A stretch of 64,000 nucleotides of DNA from Bacillus suaedaesalsae (GTDB lineage: Bacteria; Bacillota; Bacilli; Bacillales; SA4): the NCBI RefSeq assembly GCF_016890225.1, contig NZ_JAFELM010000039.1:62001-126000 (forward strand). The letters run 5' to 3'. Positions within the stretch are counted from its first letter, which is position 1, and each line of letters begins with the position of its first letter. Shown here piece by piece: positions 44,951-52,313 of this stretch. The notes below the pieces were generated by a model. It saw only the letters and a list, made by a program, of their open reading frames with translations, did not search any database and was not told the origin of the DNA. Both the position numbers and the translations under genes were made by a program.

Positions 44951-45079
44951 TTAAGCAAAACAAGCAATGTTAATATGTGCTCCTTCTTCTTGAGTTTCCT
45001 CAATCGTGCCATTGATTACTTCGTTAATTTCAGTTTCAGTAATTTCTACTTCGCGTTTGATATCTTTAGTATCTTTCAA
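44951..45079 (-). CDS. RiPP precursor peptide, 42 residues, one cysteine
   Basis: TTG 45079 follows AAAGGAGGTGAGAATA, a near-perfect ribosome site. The product starts LKDTKDIKREVEITETEI (charged leader), then NEVINGTIEETQEE, and ends GAHINIACFA. Only the last ten residues lack charge and contain the single Cys. It is immediately upstream of the SPASM maturase and 30 nt after a 64-residue ORF. Small, charged leader plus short hydrophobic Cys core is the typical RiPP substrate pattern. Modification type is not deducible; a Cys thioether is likely. Confidence 0.8.
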   Translation of the reverse strand: MKDTKDIKREVEITETEINEVINGTIEETQEEGAHINIACFA

Positions 45080-45109
45080 TATTCTCACCTCCTTTAAGTT
45101 GAATGATCT

Positions 45110-45304
45110 TTATTTAGTGAATTTAAATTCTATTGAATCGATGTCATCGCTGCTTTTCATGATTTCTCCATTATTAATTGAGATACTAACTTTCTTTGAC
45201 TTCGAATCTATCAAACTAGTAAATGCACTCAAATATGCTTGTTTACCACCATTTATTACCTGAGAATGAGAGATACCATCGGAGAATTTCACTATCATTT
45301 CCAT
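45110..45304 (-). CDS. Uncharacterised 64-residue protein of the RiPP locus
   Basis: ATG 45304 follows GGGAGGTGTGTTCA. Sequence MEMIVKFSDGISHSQV, then GGKQAYLSAFTSLIDS, KKVSISINNGEI and IEFKFTK suggests a beta-alpha-beta-beta fold. No Cys, no signal peptide. Lies between the signal peptide gene and the RiPP precursor. It could be a precursor-binding partner, immunity protein or a second substrate; I do not recognise a family. Confidence 0.65.
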   Translation of the reverse strand: MEMIVKFSDGISHSQVINGGKQAYLSAFTSLIDSKSKKVSISINNGEIMKSSDDIDSIEFKFTK

Positions 45305-45374
45305 TGAACACACCTCCCTGCAAAACGTATTTCTAACTATTTTTAAGCTATATCAAATTCCGAGTTCAGTACTA

Positions 45375-45509
45375 TTAATTCGCTGCTCCTGGATCCTCTT
45401 CATCTGAATTTAATGACGTCTTCGCTGCATATACTGTCTCATCTGAAAGAATCGGGAAAAATGTTAAGCAAATTGTCAACGTAATAAATAAACCAAGTAA
45501 CTTCTTCAT
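45375..45509 (-). CDS. Phr/PapR-like secreted signalling pre-peptide, 44 residues
   Basis: ATG 45509 follows GAGGTGAAACTTAATTA. MKKLLGLFITLTICLTFF is a Sec signal, then PILSDETVYAA and an acidic C-terminus KTSLNSDEEDPGAAN. Size, layout and divergent position beside an HTH-TPR receptor match RRNPP pro-peptides such as PapR, NprX and Phr: exported, cut, reimported and bound by the receptor. The mature peptide is probably within the last 5-10 residues; the exact cut is unknown. Confidence 0.75.
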   Translation of the reverse strand: MKKLLGLFITLTICLTFFPILSDETVYAAKTSLNSDEEDPGAAN

Positions 45510-45555
45510 TAATTAAGTTTCACCTCATTTTCTGATTATTTACATAATACAATAG

Positions 45556-45572
45556 ATACATTTTCCCTGTAT
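45556..45572. promoter_or_regulatory. Palindromic operator candidate of the RRNPP regulator
   Basis: ATACA and TGTAT separated by 7 nt, in the divergent gap between the signal peptide and regulator genes. For the minus strand it lies about 16 nt upstream of TATTAT, covering the place of a poor -35, as expected for an activator site. PlcR boxes have a comparable palindrome. Inference from position. Confidence 0.45.
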
Positions 45573-45679
45573 TTGTCATTTCTTTGATATAATTGGAGTG
45601 ATTCTATATACCCATCTTATTTACTACCAATTTTATGGTTTTTGATAAACATAGTTATCATTCAAAGGAGGGGATTATC

Positions 45680-46555
45680 ATGTCCGATTTATTAGGAAAA
45701 AAAATAAAGGAACTACGAGAGTATAGTGGCTTATCACAAAGGGCTGTTTGTAGGGATATATGCACTCAACCTTACATAAGTAAAATAGAAAATGGCGAAA
45801 TATTCCCATCTGCTGACTTACTACTTAAAATTTCTGAGAGATTAAATGTTAATATATCTTACCTATTAGATATTTCGAATGCCCCTAGATATGACTATAT
45901 GGTGGAGGTGTTTACTCAAATTAGAGAGGAAGTTTATAAACGAAACTATAAGTTAGTTAAGGAAATCATTAAGAGTGAGAAACGAAATAACATCTTTGCT
46001 GATACGAAAAGTCAGCAGTTCTTTTTATGGCACGAAGGAATTTGTAGTTATTATGAGGATGGAAATAAAGAGCAAGCTTTATCTTTATTAAATGAAGCTT
46101 TATCATTAACCACCCATCAGAAACAACTTTATTCCGAAAGGGAGATCGAAATATTAATTAGTTTAGGTAATATTTATTCTGAATCGAAGGATTACCCTCT
46201 TGCGATTAAAAACTTTAAAGTAGCCCATCTCCAGTTAACCATGTTGCTAGATTTAACGAATAATTATTTGCCAATTAGATTGTATTATAATTATTCGAGA
46301 GCCTTGAGATACAACAGGGAGTATCAACTTTCCTTAAAAATGTGTAATGAAGGAATTATGCTTACAAAAAAATATAATTTCTTGTACTTAAAAGGTGATT
46401 TATATTATCAAAAAGGAATTAACTACATGGCACTTCAAAACTTTGAAAAGGCAAAAGAAAATTTTAAATTAGCCGAGATGGTATATTTGCTCGAAGGGAA
46501 CTCCTCCTCACATAAATTGGTAGAATTAATGAAAGAAAAGCTAAAGGAGAAATAA
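45680..46555 (+). CDS. RRNPP-type quorum-sensing receptor (XRE HTH + TPR)
   Basis: About 291 residues from ATG 45680 (AAAGGAGGGGATTATC). N-terminal HTH_XRE (about 3-60): IKELREYSGLSQRAVCRDI and YISKIENGEIFPSADLLLKI. The rest is TPR-like helical repeats (about 75-290: YYEDGNKEQALSLLNEALSL, YPLAIKNFKVAHLQL, FEKAKENFKLAEM), the peptide-binding part of PlcR, NprR and related proteins. Divergent from the PapR/Phr-like peptide and the RiPP operon, so it likely switches that operon on at high density. Confidence 0.88.
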   Translation: MSDLLGKKIKELREYSGLSQRAVCRDICTQPYISKIENGEIFPSADLLLKISERLNVNISYLLDISNAPRYDYMVEVFTQIREEVYKRNYKLVKEIIKSEKRNNIFADTKSQQFFLWHEGICSYYEDGNKEQALSLLNEALSLTTHQKQLYSEREIEILISLGNIYSESKDYPLAIKNFKVAHLQLTMLLDLTNNYLPIRLYYNYSRALRYNREYQLSLKMCNEGIMLTKKYNFLYLKGDLYYQKGINYMALQNFEKAKENFKLAEMVYLLEGNSSSHKLVELMKEKLKEK

Positions 46556-46611
46556 TTTAACGGTCGATATATGGATAAAATAAAAAAGCTCATGCACATT
46601 TCTAAGTCACA

Positions 46612-46670
46612 CAAAAGGGGACGGTTCTCCTGATCTTAAGAATACTTAAGGCCAATTGAACCGTCCCTTT
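46612..46670. repeat. GGGACGGTTC palindromic repeat element
   Basis: GGGACGGTTC and GAACCGTCCC enclose an inner CTTAAG/CTTAAG pair; about 50 nt in all. This GGGACGGTTC/GAACCGTCCC type is common as a dispersed palindrome in Bacillaceae intergenic DNA and may act as a terminator for the regulator gene. Confidence 0.6.
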
Positions 46671-46721
46671 GATTTATAGGACAGATAGACATGTGAAAGT
46701 GTCTGTAATGTAATTATTTTA

Positions 46722-47030
46722 TTAGCACTCAATACAAACAATCTCATTCGTCACATCTACTCTCCAAAATCCCTTATCCACCTGTAGTTCCTTCGAGCAG
46801 AGTGAACATTTAGATGGCCAACCATTATATCTATATCCTGCAATGACGCCAAATTCTAATGACCACACAGCATATGCCGTATATTCAGAAAGTGATAGCA
46901 TCAGTAAATCCTGAACTGTTTCTAGCAACTCATCATTATGATATTTTTCAAAATAATTATCTACTACCCTTTCAGCATCAGCCTCTTTTAAGCGATTATG
47001 ATAGACTTCAAAAAGTAAATCCATTTTCAT
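46722..47030 (-). CDS. Small protein with two CxxC pairs
   Basis: 102 residues from ATG 47030 (GAAGGAG eight bases upstream). Mostly helical N-terminus (LFEVYHNRLKEADAERVVDN), then SKCSLCSKEL and at the very end IVCIEC, two CxxC pairs able to bind zinc. It starts 37 nt after the pRiA4b-like gene and is probably co-transcribed. No family recognised. Confidence 0.6.
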   Translation of the reverse strand: MKMDLLFEVYHNRLKEADAERVVDNYFEKYHNDELLETVQDLLMLSLSEYTAYAVWSLEFGVIAGYRYNGWPSKCSLCSKELQVDKGFWRVDVTNEIVCIEC

Positions 47031-47067
47031 TCATGTATCTCCTTCAACGTGGACGGAAAATAGCGAC

Positions 47068-48177
47068 TTAAAAAAATTTCAATCTCCTATTAACCAGGTC
47101 CATATTAAAATCCTCATAACCCTGGCTTATTCCCCAATTCCGTAAATGCTCGTAATCAGGATGCGCAGGATCTGCCATAACTGATAAAAACTCTTCAAAT
47201 CCCGGCTCACCGCCAACATCCCCAGGTGGTGTATTTCCTCTGCCCTCAAAACACGTAGGGTAGTTTTTGTCATAGTTATCCATCATTTGTTCCACTACAA
47301 TCTGGTGGTTCCATTCATCTCCCAAGTCATAGGTATAGCGTAATTCAGATGGTAGATAGTCGTGAAGCTTCTCCCCTTCCTCCAGTTTCATCGGTATGCC
47401 GGTATCATACCTAAATGCCTCTTCGTGACAAACAAGAATGACAACTGGTTTACAGTCTGCAATACGCTTTGATTGGTTAAGTGAAGTTGGCATACTTTTA
47501 TAGATAGAAAACTCATGCAAATGGCAATCCTGCCAGCCAAATGAAATTTGCAACGTTTTATGTAGGTCTGGAAACGTAATATGTTTTGGAACAGCAATCC
47601 TTCTCCAAACTTCATGATTCTCCAGTTCCAATGTAACATGAAGAATATATGCTTCGGAATGAAAGATTTGGCCACCAGTCAAACCTTCTAAATTGCGAAA
47701 TAACTCCTCAGATGGCGTAATATAGTCATTTTTGCCATTCCCGACAATTAATCGGCTAAGCTGTTTATTCAATATCGGCTGTTGAATGCCATGCGGATGG
47801 ATTTCTTCCTCATAAAAACAAACATTTTCACAAGCCTTATTCAGTCTTGCTACAAGTTTTCTATCCTTAGTCGTTGAAAATTTGACCTCGTTAAAATGAG
47901 ACAGATAGTTCTCTATTACCTCATCTTTAATGCCTTCATGACAAAACGTATCTCGAATAGCTTGTACCAACAACTGATCAATTCTTTTTAAATCTGCTGC
48001 CTTTACACTATAAAGGACTATAATATACCGACTTTGATCGTTCACCAGAACAATTGTCTTTTTTCGATTCAACGTTATTATATTTGCATGCCAGGAAAAG
48101 AGGGAATCTGACTCTGAAGATGGTTCCGGTTTTAGCTTTAATTCGGTTAAAAGTTTCTTTGTACATTGAATTAGCAT
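47068..48177 (-). CDS. DUF6933 plus plasmid pRiA4b ORF-3-like domain protein
   Basis: 369 residues from ATG 48177 (AGGAGCTTTCAAT upstream; an in-frame start 34 codons earlier has no ribosome site). N-terminal DUF6933-like region (about 1-140: MLIQCTKKLLTELKLK, SLFSWHANIITLNRKK, YIIVLYSVKAADLKRID). C-terminal pRiA4b ORF-3 domain (about 180-369: HVTLELENHEVWRRIAVP, FGWQDCHLHEFSI, YDLGDEWNHQIVVE, GEPGFEEFL). The ORF-3 family is widespread on plasmids and in defence-like contexts; its activity is unknown. Confidence 0.85.
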   Translation of the reverse strand: MLIQCTKKLLTELKLKPEPSSESDSLFSWHANIITLNRKKTIVLVNDQSRYIIVLYSVKAADLKRIDQLLVQAIRDTFCHEGIKDEVIENYLSHFNEVKFSTTKDRKLVARLNKACENVCFYEEEIHPHGIQQPILNKQLSRLIVGNGKNDYITPSEELFRNLEGLTGGQIFHSEAYILHVTLELENHEVWRRIAVPKHITFPDLHKTLQISFGWQDCHLHEFSIYKSMPTSLNQSKRIADCKPVVILVCHEEAFRYDTGIPMKLEEGEKLHDYLPSELRYTYDLGDEWNHQIVVEQMMDNYDKNYPTCFEGRGNTPPGDVGGEPGFEEFLSVMADPAHPDYEHLRNWGISQGYEDFNMDLVNRRLKFF

Positions 48178-48440
48178 ATTGAAAGCTCCTAAGAAGAAAA
48201 ATGTTTTATTGTGTGTCTCAAGTATAAACACAAAAACCTTTTTTGGTAAGGCTGAAGAGGAGTACTTCATTTTCACCACTCAACATTTCTACATCATGAG
48301 TCAGTATTCTTTTCAAGACAATAAAAAATGTAAAGAAACACACTGCTCGACAAACTTATCAAAGAAAGTATATTGAACTTATTCAAATTATCATTGTTCA
48401 CAAAACCTAATAAAAATTTTTATCAATCACCTATCTTTTT
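48178..48440. other. Non-coding gap upstream of the winged-helix gene
   Basis: About 260 bp before the AACCCC element. I see no gene with a ribosome site here and no clear hairpin; the part next to 48177 holds the leader of the pRiA4b-like gene. Confidence 0.4.
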
Positions 48441-48472
48441 AACCCCAAACGCGAGCAAATTTCCTATATATA
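48441..48472 (+). promoter_or_regulatory. Shared AACCCC...CCTATATATA element before the winged-helix gene
   Basis: AACCCC (48441-48446) and CCTATATATA (48463-48472), start to start 22 nt as in the second DUF1659 copy (20 in the first). It lies 37 nt before the GTG start. Unknown promoter class. Confidence 0.4.
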
Positions 48473-48508
48473 TTGTGACAACGAATTTATACAGGAGTTG
48501 AGTACGAC

Positions 48509-49660
48509 GTGTTTGACCGTAAGAAGAAAGAAAAACAAAAAGTAAAAATGTATGGATTTAAGTTTCCGCAGCGTTTATTTGATGACCTTCGGCAATTTGA
48601 GCAAAAGGAAAATATCCAAATTCCTTCAAGTGCATATGCGACGTTGATCTGTGTGCTTAAACAAATACATCGTGAAAAGACGACTATGGGTGAAATTCAA
48701 GAGTTCAGCCTTAGTCAGTATGCAACCGAACTGAATGTTGGATATTCCACTCTATATGTAGGTCTCAAGTTTTGGCTGGATCATGGCTTCCTGTATGAGG
48801 GGAAAAATGATGCAGGTAAGACGTTATTTGTGCTGCAAAATGCTCATCGCTATTTCTCAGAGGACGAACTCAACTATTTCATCGTTCCTCACTCTTTGTT
48901 TGAAACGAATATTATCGCAGAATTAGTGCGCACGTCGAATGGTAAAACATTTGAGTTAATGCTGTCGTTGTTCACACAATTCCGTCATGGCATGGCAACG
49001 ATTCAAGGAACACAGGAAGTAGAGGAATTAAAACAAGTTCGTAACATGAGCACGTTAAAGCAAAAGCTTGGGAAACGTTCGAAGGGAGTAAGAGAGGCGA
49101 TTTCACTACTCGAGCCTTTATTTCATGTTCACTTCATTGGTTTGTCACATAGAGGGCATCAAGTATGGATTCACCAGGTGGAATTCAGCTTAAAGCCTGA
49201 TTGTGTGGTTGAAAATTCGGATGCCTTTGAAGTAAACCCGCTTATCTCCGAGTTCAGCAGAGAAACGGAGCATGTTCTCAAATCTCTTAACATGCGCTTC
49301 AAGCCTCGTGATCTATTTGATATTATGATTTCACTCAAGCAAGAGGTGATCAACGTTCTTAAATATGTAGCCAAAAATGATGGAGAAAATTCTTCTTATT
49401 CACTTCGCGACAGCTGGATTCAAACGTTCTTTTATCAATGTCTAGGTCGTTTTGAGACGAAAATTCAAGATCAGCTAAAGCAAAAAGAAACCTTCCAATT
49501 TACAACATCGATTGGTGCCTACTTCCGCACTGTCTTTCGAAACAACATTAAACTTTTCATTGAACAAACAATCCCTACAGACTACATACGAAAAGCTAAT
49601 ATGAAAGAATTCATGATGACTGGACGCGTGCCTGTCCTTCATCAGCTTTTAACAAAATAG
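48509..49660 (+). CDS. Unknown winged-helix protein, possible replication initiator
   Basis: 383 residues from GTG 48509 with CAGGAG 11 nt upstream. The N-terminus is basic (FDRKKKEKQKVKMYGFKF). Residues about 68-105 (IQEFSLSQYATELNVGYSTL, FWLDHGFLYEGK) look like a winged HTH; another helical DNA-binding-like region is near 165-200. Size, basic start and downstream phased repeats resemble iteron-type Rep proteins, but it does not look like Rep_3 or RepA_N by eye. It could equally be a transcription regulator. Monocistronic. Family not recognised. Confidence 0.5.
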   Translation: MFDRKKKEKQKVKMYGFKFPQRLFDDLRQFEQKENIQIPSSAYATLICVLKQIHREKTTMGEIQEFSLSQYATELNVGYSTLYVGLKFWLDHGFLYEGKNDAGKTLFVLQNAHRYFSEDELNYFIVPHSLFETNIIAELVRTSNGKTFELMLSLFTQFRHGMATIQGTQEVEELKQVRNMSTLKQKLGKRSKGVREAISLLEPLFHVHFIGLSHRGHQVWIHQVEFSLKPDCVVENSDAFEVNPLISEFSRETEHVLKSLNMRFKPRDLFDIMISLKQEVINVLKYVAKNDGENSSYSLRDSWIQTFFYQCLGRFETKIQDQLKQKETFQFTTSIGAYFRTVFRNNIKLFIEQTIPTDYIRKANMKEFMMTGRVPVLHQLLTK

Positions 49661-49678
49661 GTGTGCGTTTCTTTCCCG

Positions 49679-49705
49679 AGCCTTGTTATCTGAGATAACA
49701 GGGCT
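49679..49705 (+). terminator. Terminator of the winged-helix gene
   Basis: AGCCTTGTTATC/GATAACAGGGCT stem with one mismatch, 3-nt loop, 18 nt after the stop; weak T-run. Confidence 0.65.
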
Positions 49706-49802
49706 ATTTGTACGTGGAGATTCGATTTCCAATTTGTTTACTACTCCAAGCATCTCTCTATTTTACTAAGAGGGGTGTCTTTTTTTGTCTTCAAAACCCT
49801 CT

Positions 49803-50035
49803 AAATAACTGCCTGTGAAAAATGGATTTTTCTAAATACATGCACGTCAATTCCATGAATCTCTAAATCTCTACCACACCACTTTTTTTTATCCAAATGA
49901 CTGCCTCTATCAGATAGAAAATTTTGAAATGATTGCCTGTAGATATTCGACTAATCTCTAAACCTTTGCCACTCATTATAGAAATCTTTGAATAAAATGC
50001 CTGTACAAAACAAACCTAATGCCTTGTGTTGAAAG
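49803..50035 (+). repeat. Phased ~31-bp degenerate direct repeats (iteron-like)
   Basis: Core TCTAAATnACTGCCTGT recurs. The GCC (or GCA/ACC) centre falls at 49811, 49842, 49873, 49903, 49935, 49968, 49999 and 50021, i.e. steps of 31, 31, 30, 32, 33, 31 and 22 nt. The best copies are AAATAACTGCCTGT, AAATGACTGCCTCT and AAATGATTGCCTGT. The period equals three helical turns, so a protein could bind all on one face. The remaining gap to 50252 is AT-rich with no gene. Confidence 0.6.
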
Positions 50036-50252
50036 GGATCTCTCCACTTTTTTTAAAACAGCTTACTCTACTGATACCCTTACTACTATGATTATTTCTT
50101 TACTCTTCTGTTTGTTTTTTACTAGATTGAATATCTTTTATTCTATTGAAGAATTAATTAGGTGATACATTTACCTGTAAGCTTGGGAATGAAACTACTT
50201 TTGCTAAATGTTGATGTGACATCTGTTTGTTAGAACATTTAAAAATAAAGCA

Positions 50253-50286
50253 TAAAAAAAGCTAGTCCAATGTACTTGAACTAACT
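50253..50286 (-). terminator. Terminator of the signal peptidase operon
   Basis: AGTTAGTTCAA/TTGGACTAGCT on the minus strand (11 bp with one wobble and one mismatch), then TTTTTTAT. Confidence 0.75.
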
Positions 50287-50299
50287 TCTGATTATGAGC

Positions 50300-50842
50300 C
50301 TATAACCCTTTAAAAGGGAACAGTGATAGCATACTTTCCCCTACTATAAATTCTTGATTAATTGGACCTATGCTAGCATCTCTGCTATCTAAGCTCTCAC
50401 CAGGAGTCCGGTTATCCCCTATTATAAAGAAGTGTCCCTCAGGAACCTCTGTACTTGGGATATCGAATGACGTACCCAAAATGTAATCTTCCTGTATTTC
50501 TTCGTTATTAATAAGAACGTTACCATTTACGATTTCTATGTTTTCTCCTGGTAAAGCTATGACTCTTTTAATAATGTTATATCCATGCGAATCCTTTACT
50601 ACTACTATGTCATTTCTTTCAGGTGAAAATGCTATTTTGTTTACTATAACTACACTTCCATCTTCTAACGTTGGATTCATTGAATTTCCACTTATAATAC
50701 TAATTCCTATACCAAACCTAATGAATAGAACGATGCATAGTAATAAAGCAAGATAGCGTATCCAGCTTAGTATGGATTCCTTTGTTATTATTCTATTATT
50801 AGTGGTTTCTATAGACACTTCATTATTATAATTGGTACTCAA
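50300..50842 (-). CDS. Type I signal peptidase
   Basis: 180 residues from TTG 50842 (AGGAGAGATTTTAG). One N-terminal membrane helix (about 28-48), GNSMNPTL with the catalytic Ser, GYNIIKRVIALPGE with the catalytic Lys, and FIGDNRTPGESLDSRD, all of the bacterial (P-type, Ser-Lys) kind, not the SipW (ER, Ser-His) kind. It starts 13 nt after a secreted coiled-coil protein and is last of that gene set, so it may be dedicated to cutting those proteins' unusual signal sequences. Confidence 0.93.
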   Translation of the reverse strand: MSTNYNNEVSIETTNNRIITKESILSWIRYLALLLCIVLFIRFGIGISIISGNSMNPTLEDGSVVIVNKIAFSPERNDIVVVKDSHGYNIIKRVIALPGENIEIVNGNVLINNEEIQEDYILGTSFDIPSTEVPEGHFFIIGDNRTPGESLDSRDASIGPINQEFIVGESMLSLFPFKGL

Positions 50843-50854
50843 CTAAAATCTCTC

Positions 50855-51409
50855 CTAATTTGATCCATTTGGTTTTTCTTTATCCTCTTTATTAGAAGGG
50901 TTTGCCTTATCTTGACCGTAATGATTTCCGTTGTTGTTCTTTTCTTTATCATCGTTCGGGATATCTTTTACCACTTTATCCATCTTTTCAATTGCTTCCT
51001 GTACAATTGCATCTAACTCTGCTGAAAGCTTTTCCTCTTTATTTGAGTTATCAACATTGAAATTCGCAATTAGAGCATCTGTGTATTGTTGCAAAGCTAA
51101 TACACGAGCTTCCTTTTCAGCATCAGTAAATAGTTGAAGTTCTTCTTCAGACTTTTGAATTTCTACTTGCAACTGTTCTTTTAAACGTTGTTTTTGAGTT
51201 TCTTTTTCAGACATTATAGCTTGCTCTATTTCATTAATAGATTCAACTTTCTTTTTGTCGAACCAGTTAGTTAATAGTGCATGAATATCCTGATCAGCAA
51301 AAGCAACATTTACACTGCTCCCTATACCCACACTTAAAAGAATAGCTCCAATTAGAAATTTTACCTTTTTCGTACCCAAACCTTTATGTTTTGCTTTACG
51401 GCTCTTCAT
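50855..51409 (-). CDS. Secreted charged coiled-coil protein, FADQD-W type
   Basis: 184 residues from ATG 51409 (AAGGAG eight bases upstream). Basic start KSRKAKHKGLGTKKVK, membrane segment FLIGAILLSVGIGSSVNVAF then ADQDIHALLTNWFDKKK, the diverged form of the ANTDAG-x-L-x-x-WY motif of its neighbours. Then a charged helix (about 50-140) and a low-complexity tail rich in N, K, D, G (NNNGNHYGQDKANPSNKEDK), perhaps a wall-spanning region. Co-directional with the signal peptidase. Function unknown. Confidence 0.7.
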   Translation of the reverse strand: MKSRKAKHKGLGTKKVKFLIGAILLSVGIGSSVNVAFADQDIHALLTNWFDKKKVESINEIEQAIMSEKETQKQRLKEQLQVEIQKSEEELQLFTDAEKEARVLALQQYTDALIANFNVDNSNKEEKLSAELDAIVQEAIEKMDKVVKDIPNDDKEKNNNGNHYGQDKANPSNKEDKEKPNGSN

Positions 51410-51432
51410 TCTTCTCACTCCTTATTTAAAAG

Positions 51433-51460
51433 ATTAGGGTCCCACGAGTGAGACCCTAAT
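51433..51460 (-). terminator. Terminator between two coiled-coil protein genes
   Basis: Perfect ATTAGGGTC/GACCCTAAT 9-bp stem, 10-nt loop, minus-strand end TCTTTT. It would raise the upstream 257-residue product over the downstream genes. Confidence 0.8.
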
Positions 51461-51467
51461 TTAGTTA

Positions 51468-52241
51468 TTAGTTATTGATAGATAACACAAGTGCATCTAG
51501 GTCAGCTTTAGCAGCGTCTTCTAGTTCTTGAGCTTTAGCAGTAATTAGTCCTTGTTGTGTAGCAACTAATTCGTTTTTCTTTGCAGTGATTAGTTCACGA
51601 AGTTCTGCAATTTTAGCATCAGTAGCAGCTTTGATTTCTTCTACAGTTGTAGCCGTTTCAGTTGCTAATTGTGCTTGAAGAGCTGCTTTTGCACTTGCAA
51701 TTTCAGCTTCTAATTCTGTAACAGCAGCATTAGTAGTAGCAGTTAGATCATCATTTACTTTAGTTAATGCAGCTTGTCCTTTTGAACCTGTATGACGACC
51801 TAAATCAGCTTGTGCGTAGTTGTATGCTTGAGTTCCTACACTGTTAATTACTGAGTTAGCGTATACTGAAATTCCATCAAATTGTGAAGCCATGTACCCT
51901 GCGATTTCCGCTTCTTTAGCATTTAAAGCATCAACATGACCTTGTTTTGCACTTTCGATATCAGAAGCAGTGTTTGTGATTTCAGAATCACGAGTACTAT
52001 TGATACTATTTGTTGCATCTGATTTTAAACCATTATATTCTCTCGCAAGTGCTGGAACTTTACTTGCTGCATAGTCAGTTGTTTGTTTTTGTACTGATGC
52101 AGCTGATTTTCCAAATTGTACATCATACCAAGCTTTTAATCCTGTACCAGCATCCGTATTAGCAAATGCCATACTTACTCCAGATAATAAACCTACAGCT
52201 ACTACTCCAGTTACTACTTTACCTTTGAATGATTTTACCAT
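51468..52241 (-). CDS. Secreted Ala-rich coiled-coil protein, ANTDAG-WY type
   Basis: 257 residues. Basic start VKSFKGKVVTGV, signal VAVGLLSGVSMAFA, then NTDAGTGLKAWYDVQFGKS. From about 45 to 257 it is a long helix: Ala/Thr/Glu-rich heptads (VTELEAEIASAKAALQAQL, AKAQELEDAAKADLDALV), no Cys. Likely exported fibre or rod. It has its own terminator, its ribosome site is GAGGGAG at longer spacing, and base use is more GC-rich than neighbours, suggesting high expression. Confidence 0.75.
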   Translation of the reverse strand: MVKSFKGKVVTGVVAVGLLSGVSMAFANTDAGTGLKAWYDVQFGKSAASVQKQTTDYAASKVPALAREYNGLKSDATNSINSTRDSEITNTASDIESAKQGHVDALNAKEAEIAGYMASQFDGISVYANSVINSVGTQAYNYAQADLGRHTGSKGQAALTKVNDDLTATTNAAVTELEAEIASAKAALQAQLATETATTVEEIKAATDAKIAELRELITAKKNELVATQQGLITAKAQELEDAAKADLDALVLSINN

Positions 52242-52313
52242 TTTAAAAAACTCCCTCTCTCATTTTCATTTTTAAGTTTTATAGAATTCACCCATTTGAG
52301 TGTTTCAACTAAA

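Noticed and set aside
46612-46670. An insertion sequence
   Set aside because: Only about 50 nt with no ORF; it is a dispersed palindrome, possibly a terminator.
49803-50035. CRISPR array
   Set aside because: The repeat units are degenerate, only the first ~14-17 nt are alike, spacers are too short and no cas gene is near; phased protein-binding sites fit better.
50300-50842. A SipW-type signal peptidase
   Set aside because: The catalytic base is Lys (NIIKRVIA), whereas SipW-type enzymes have His.
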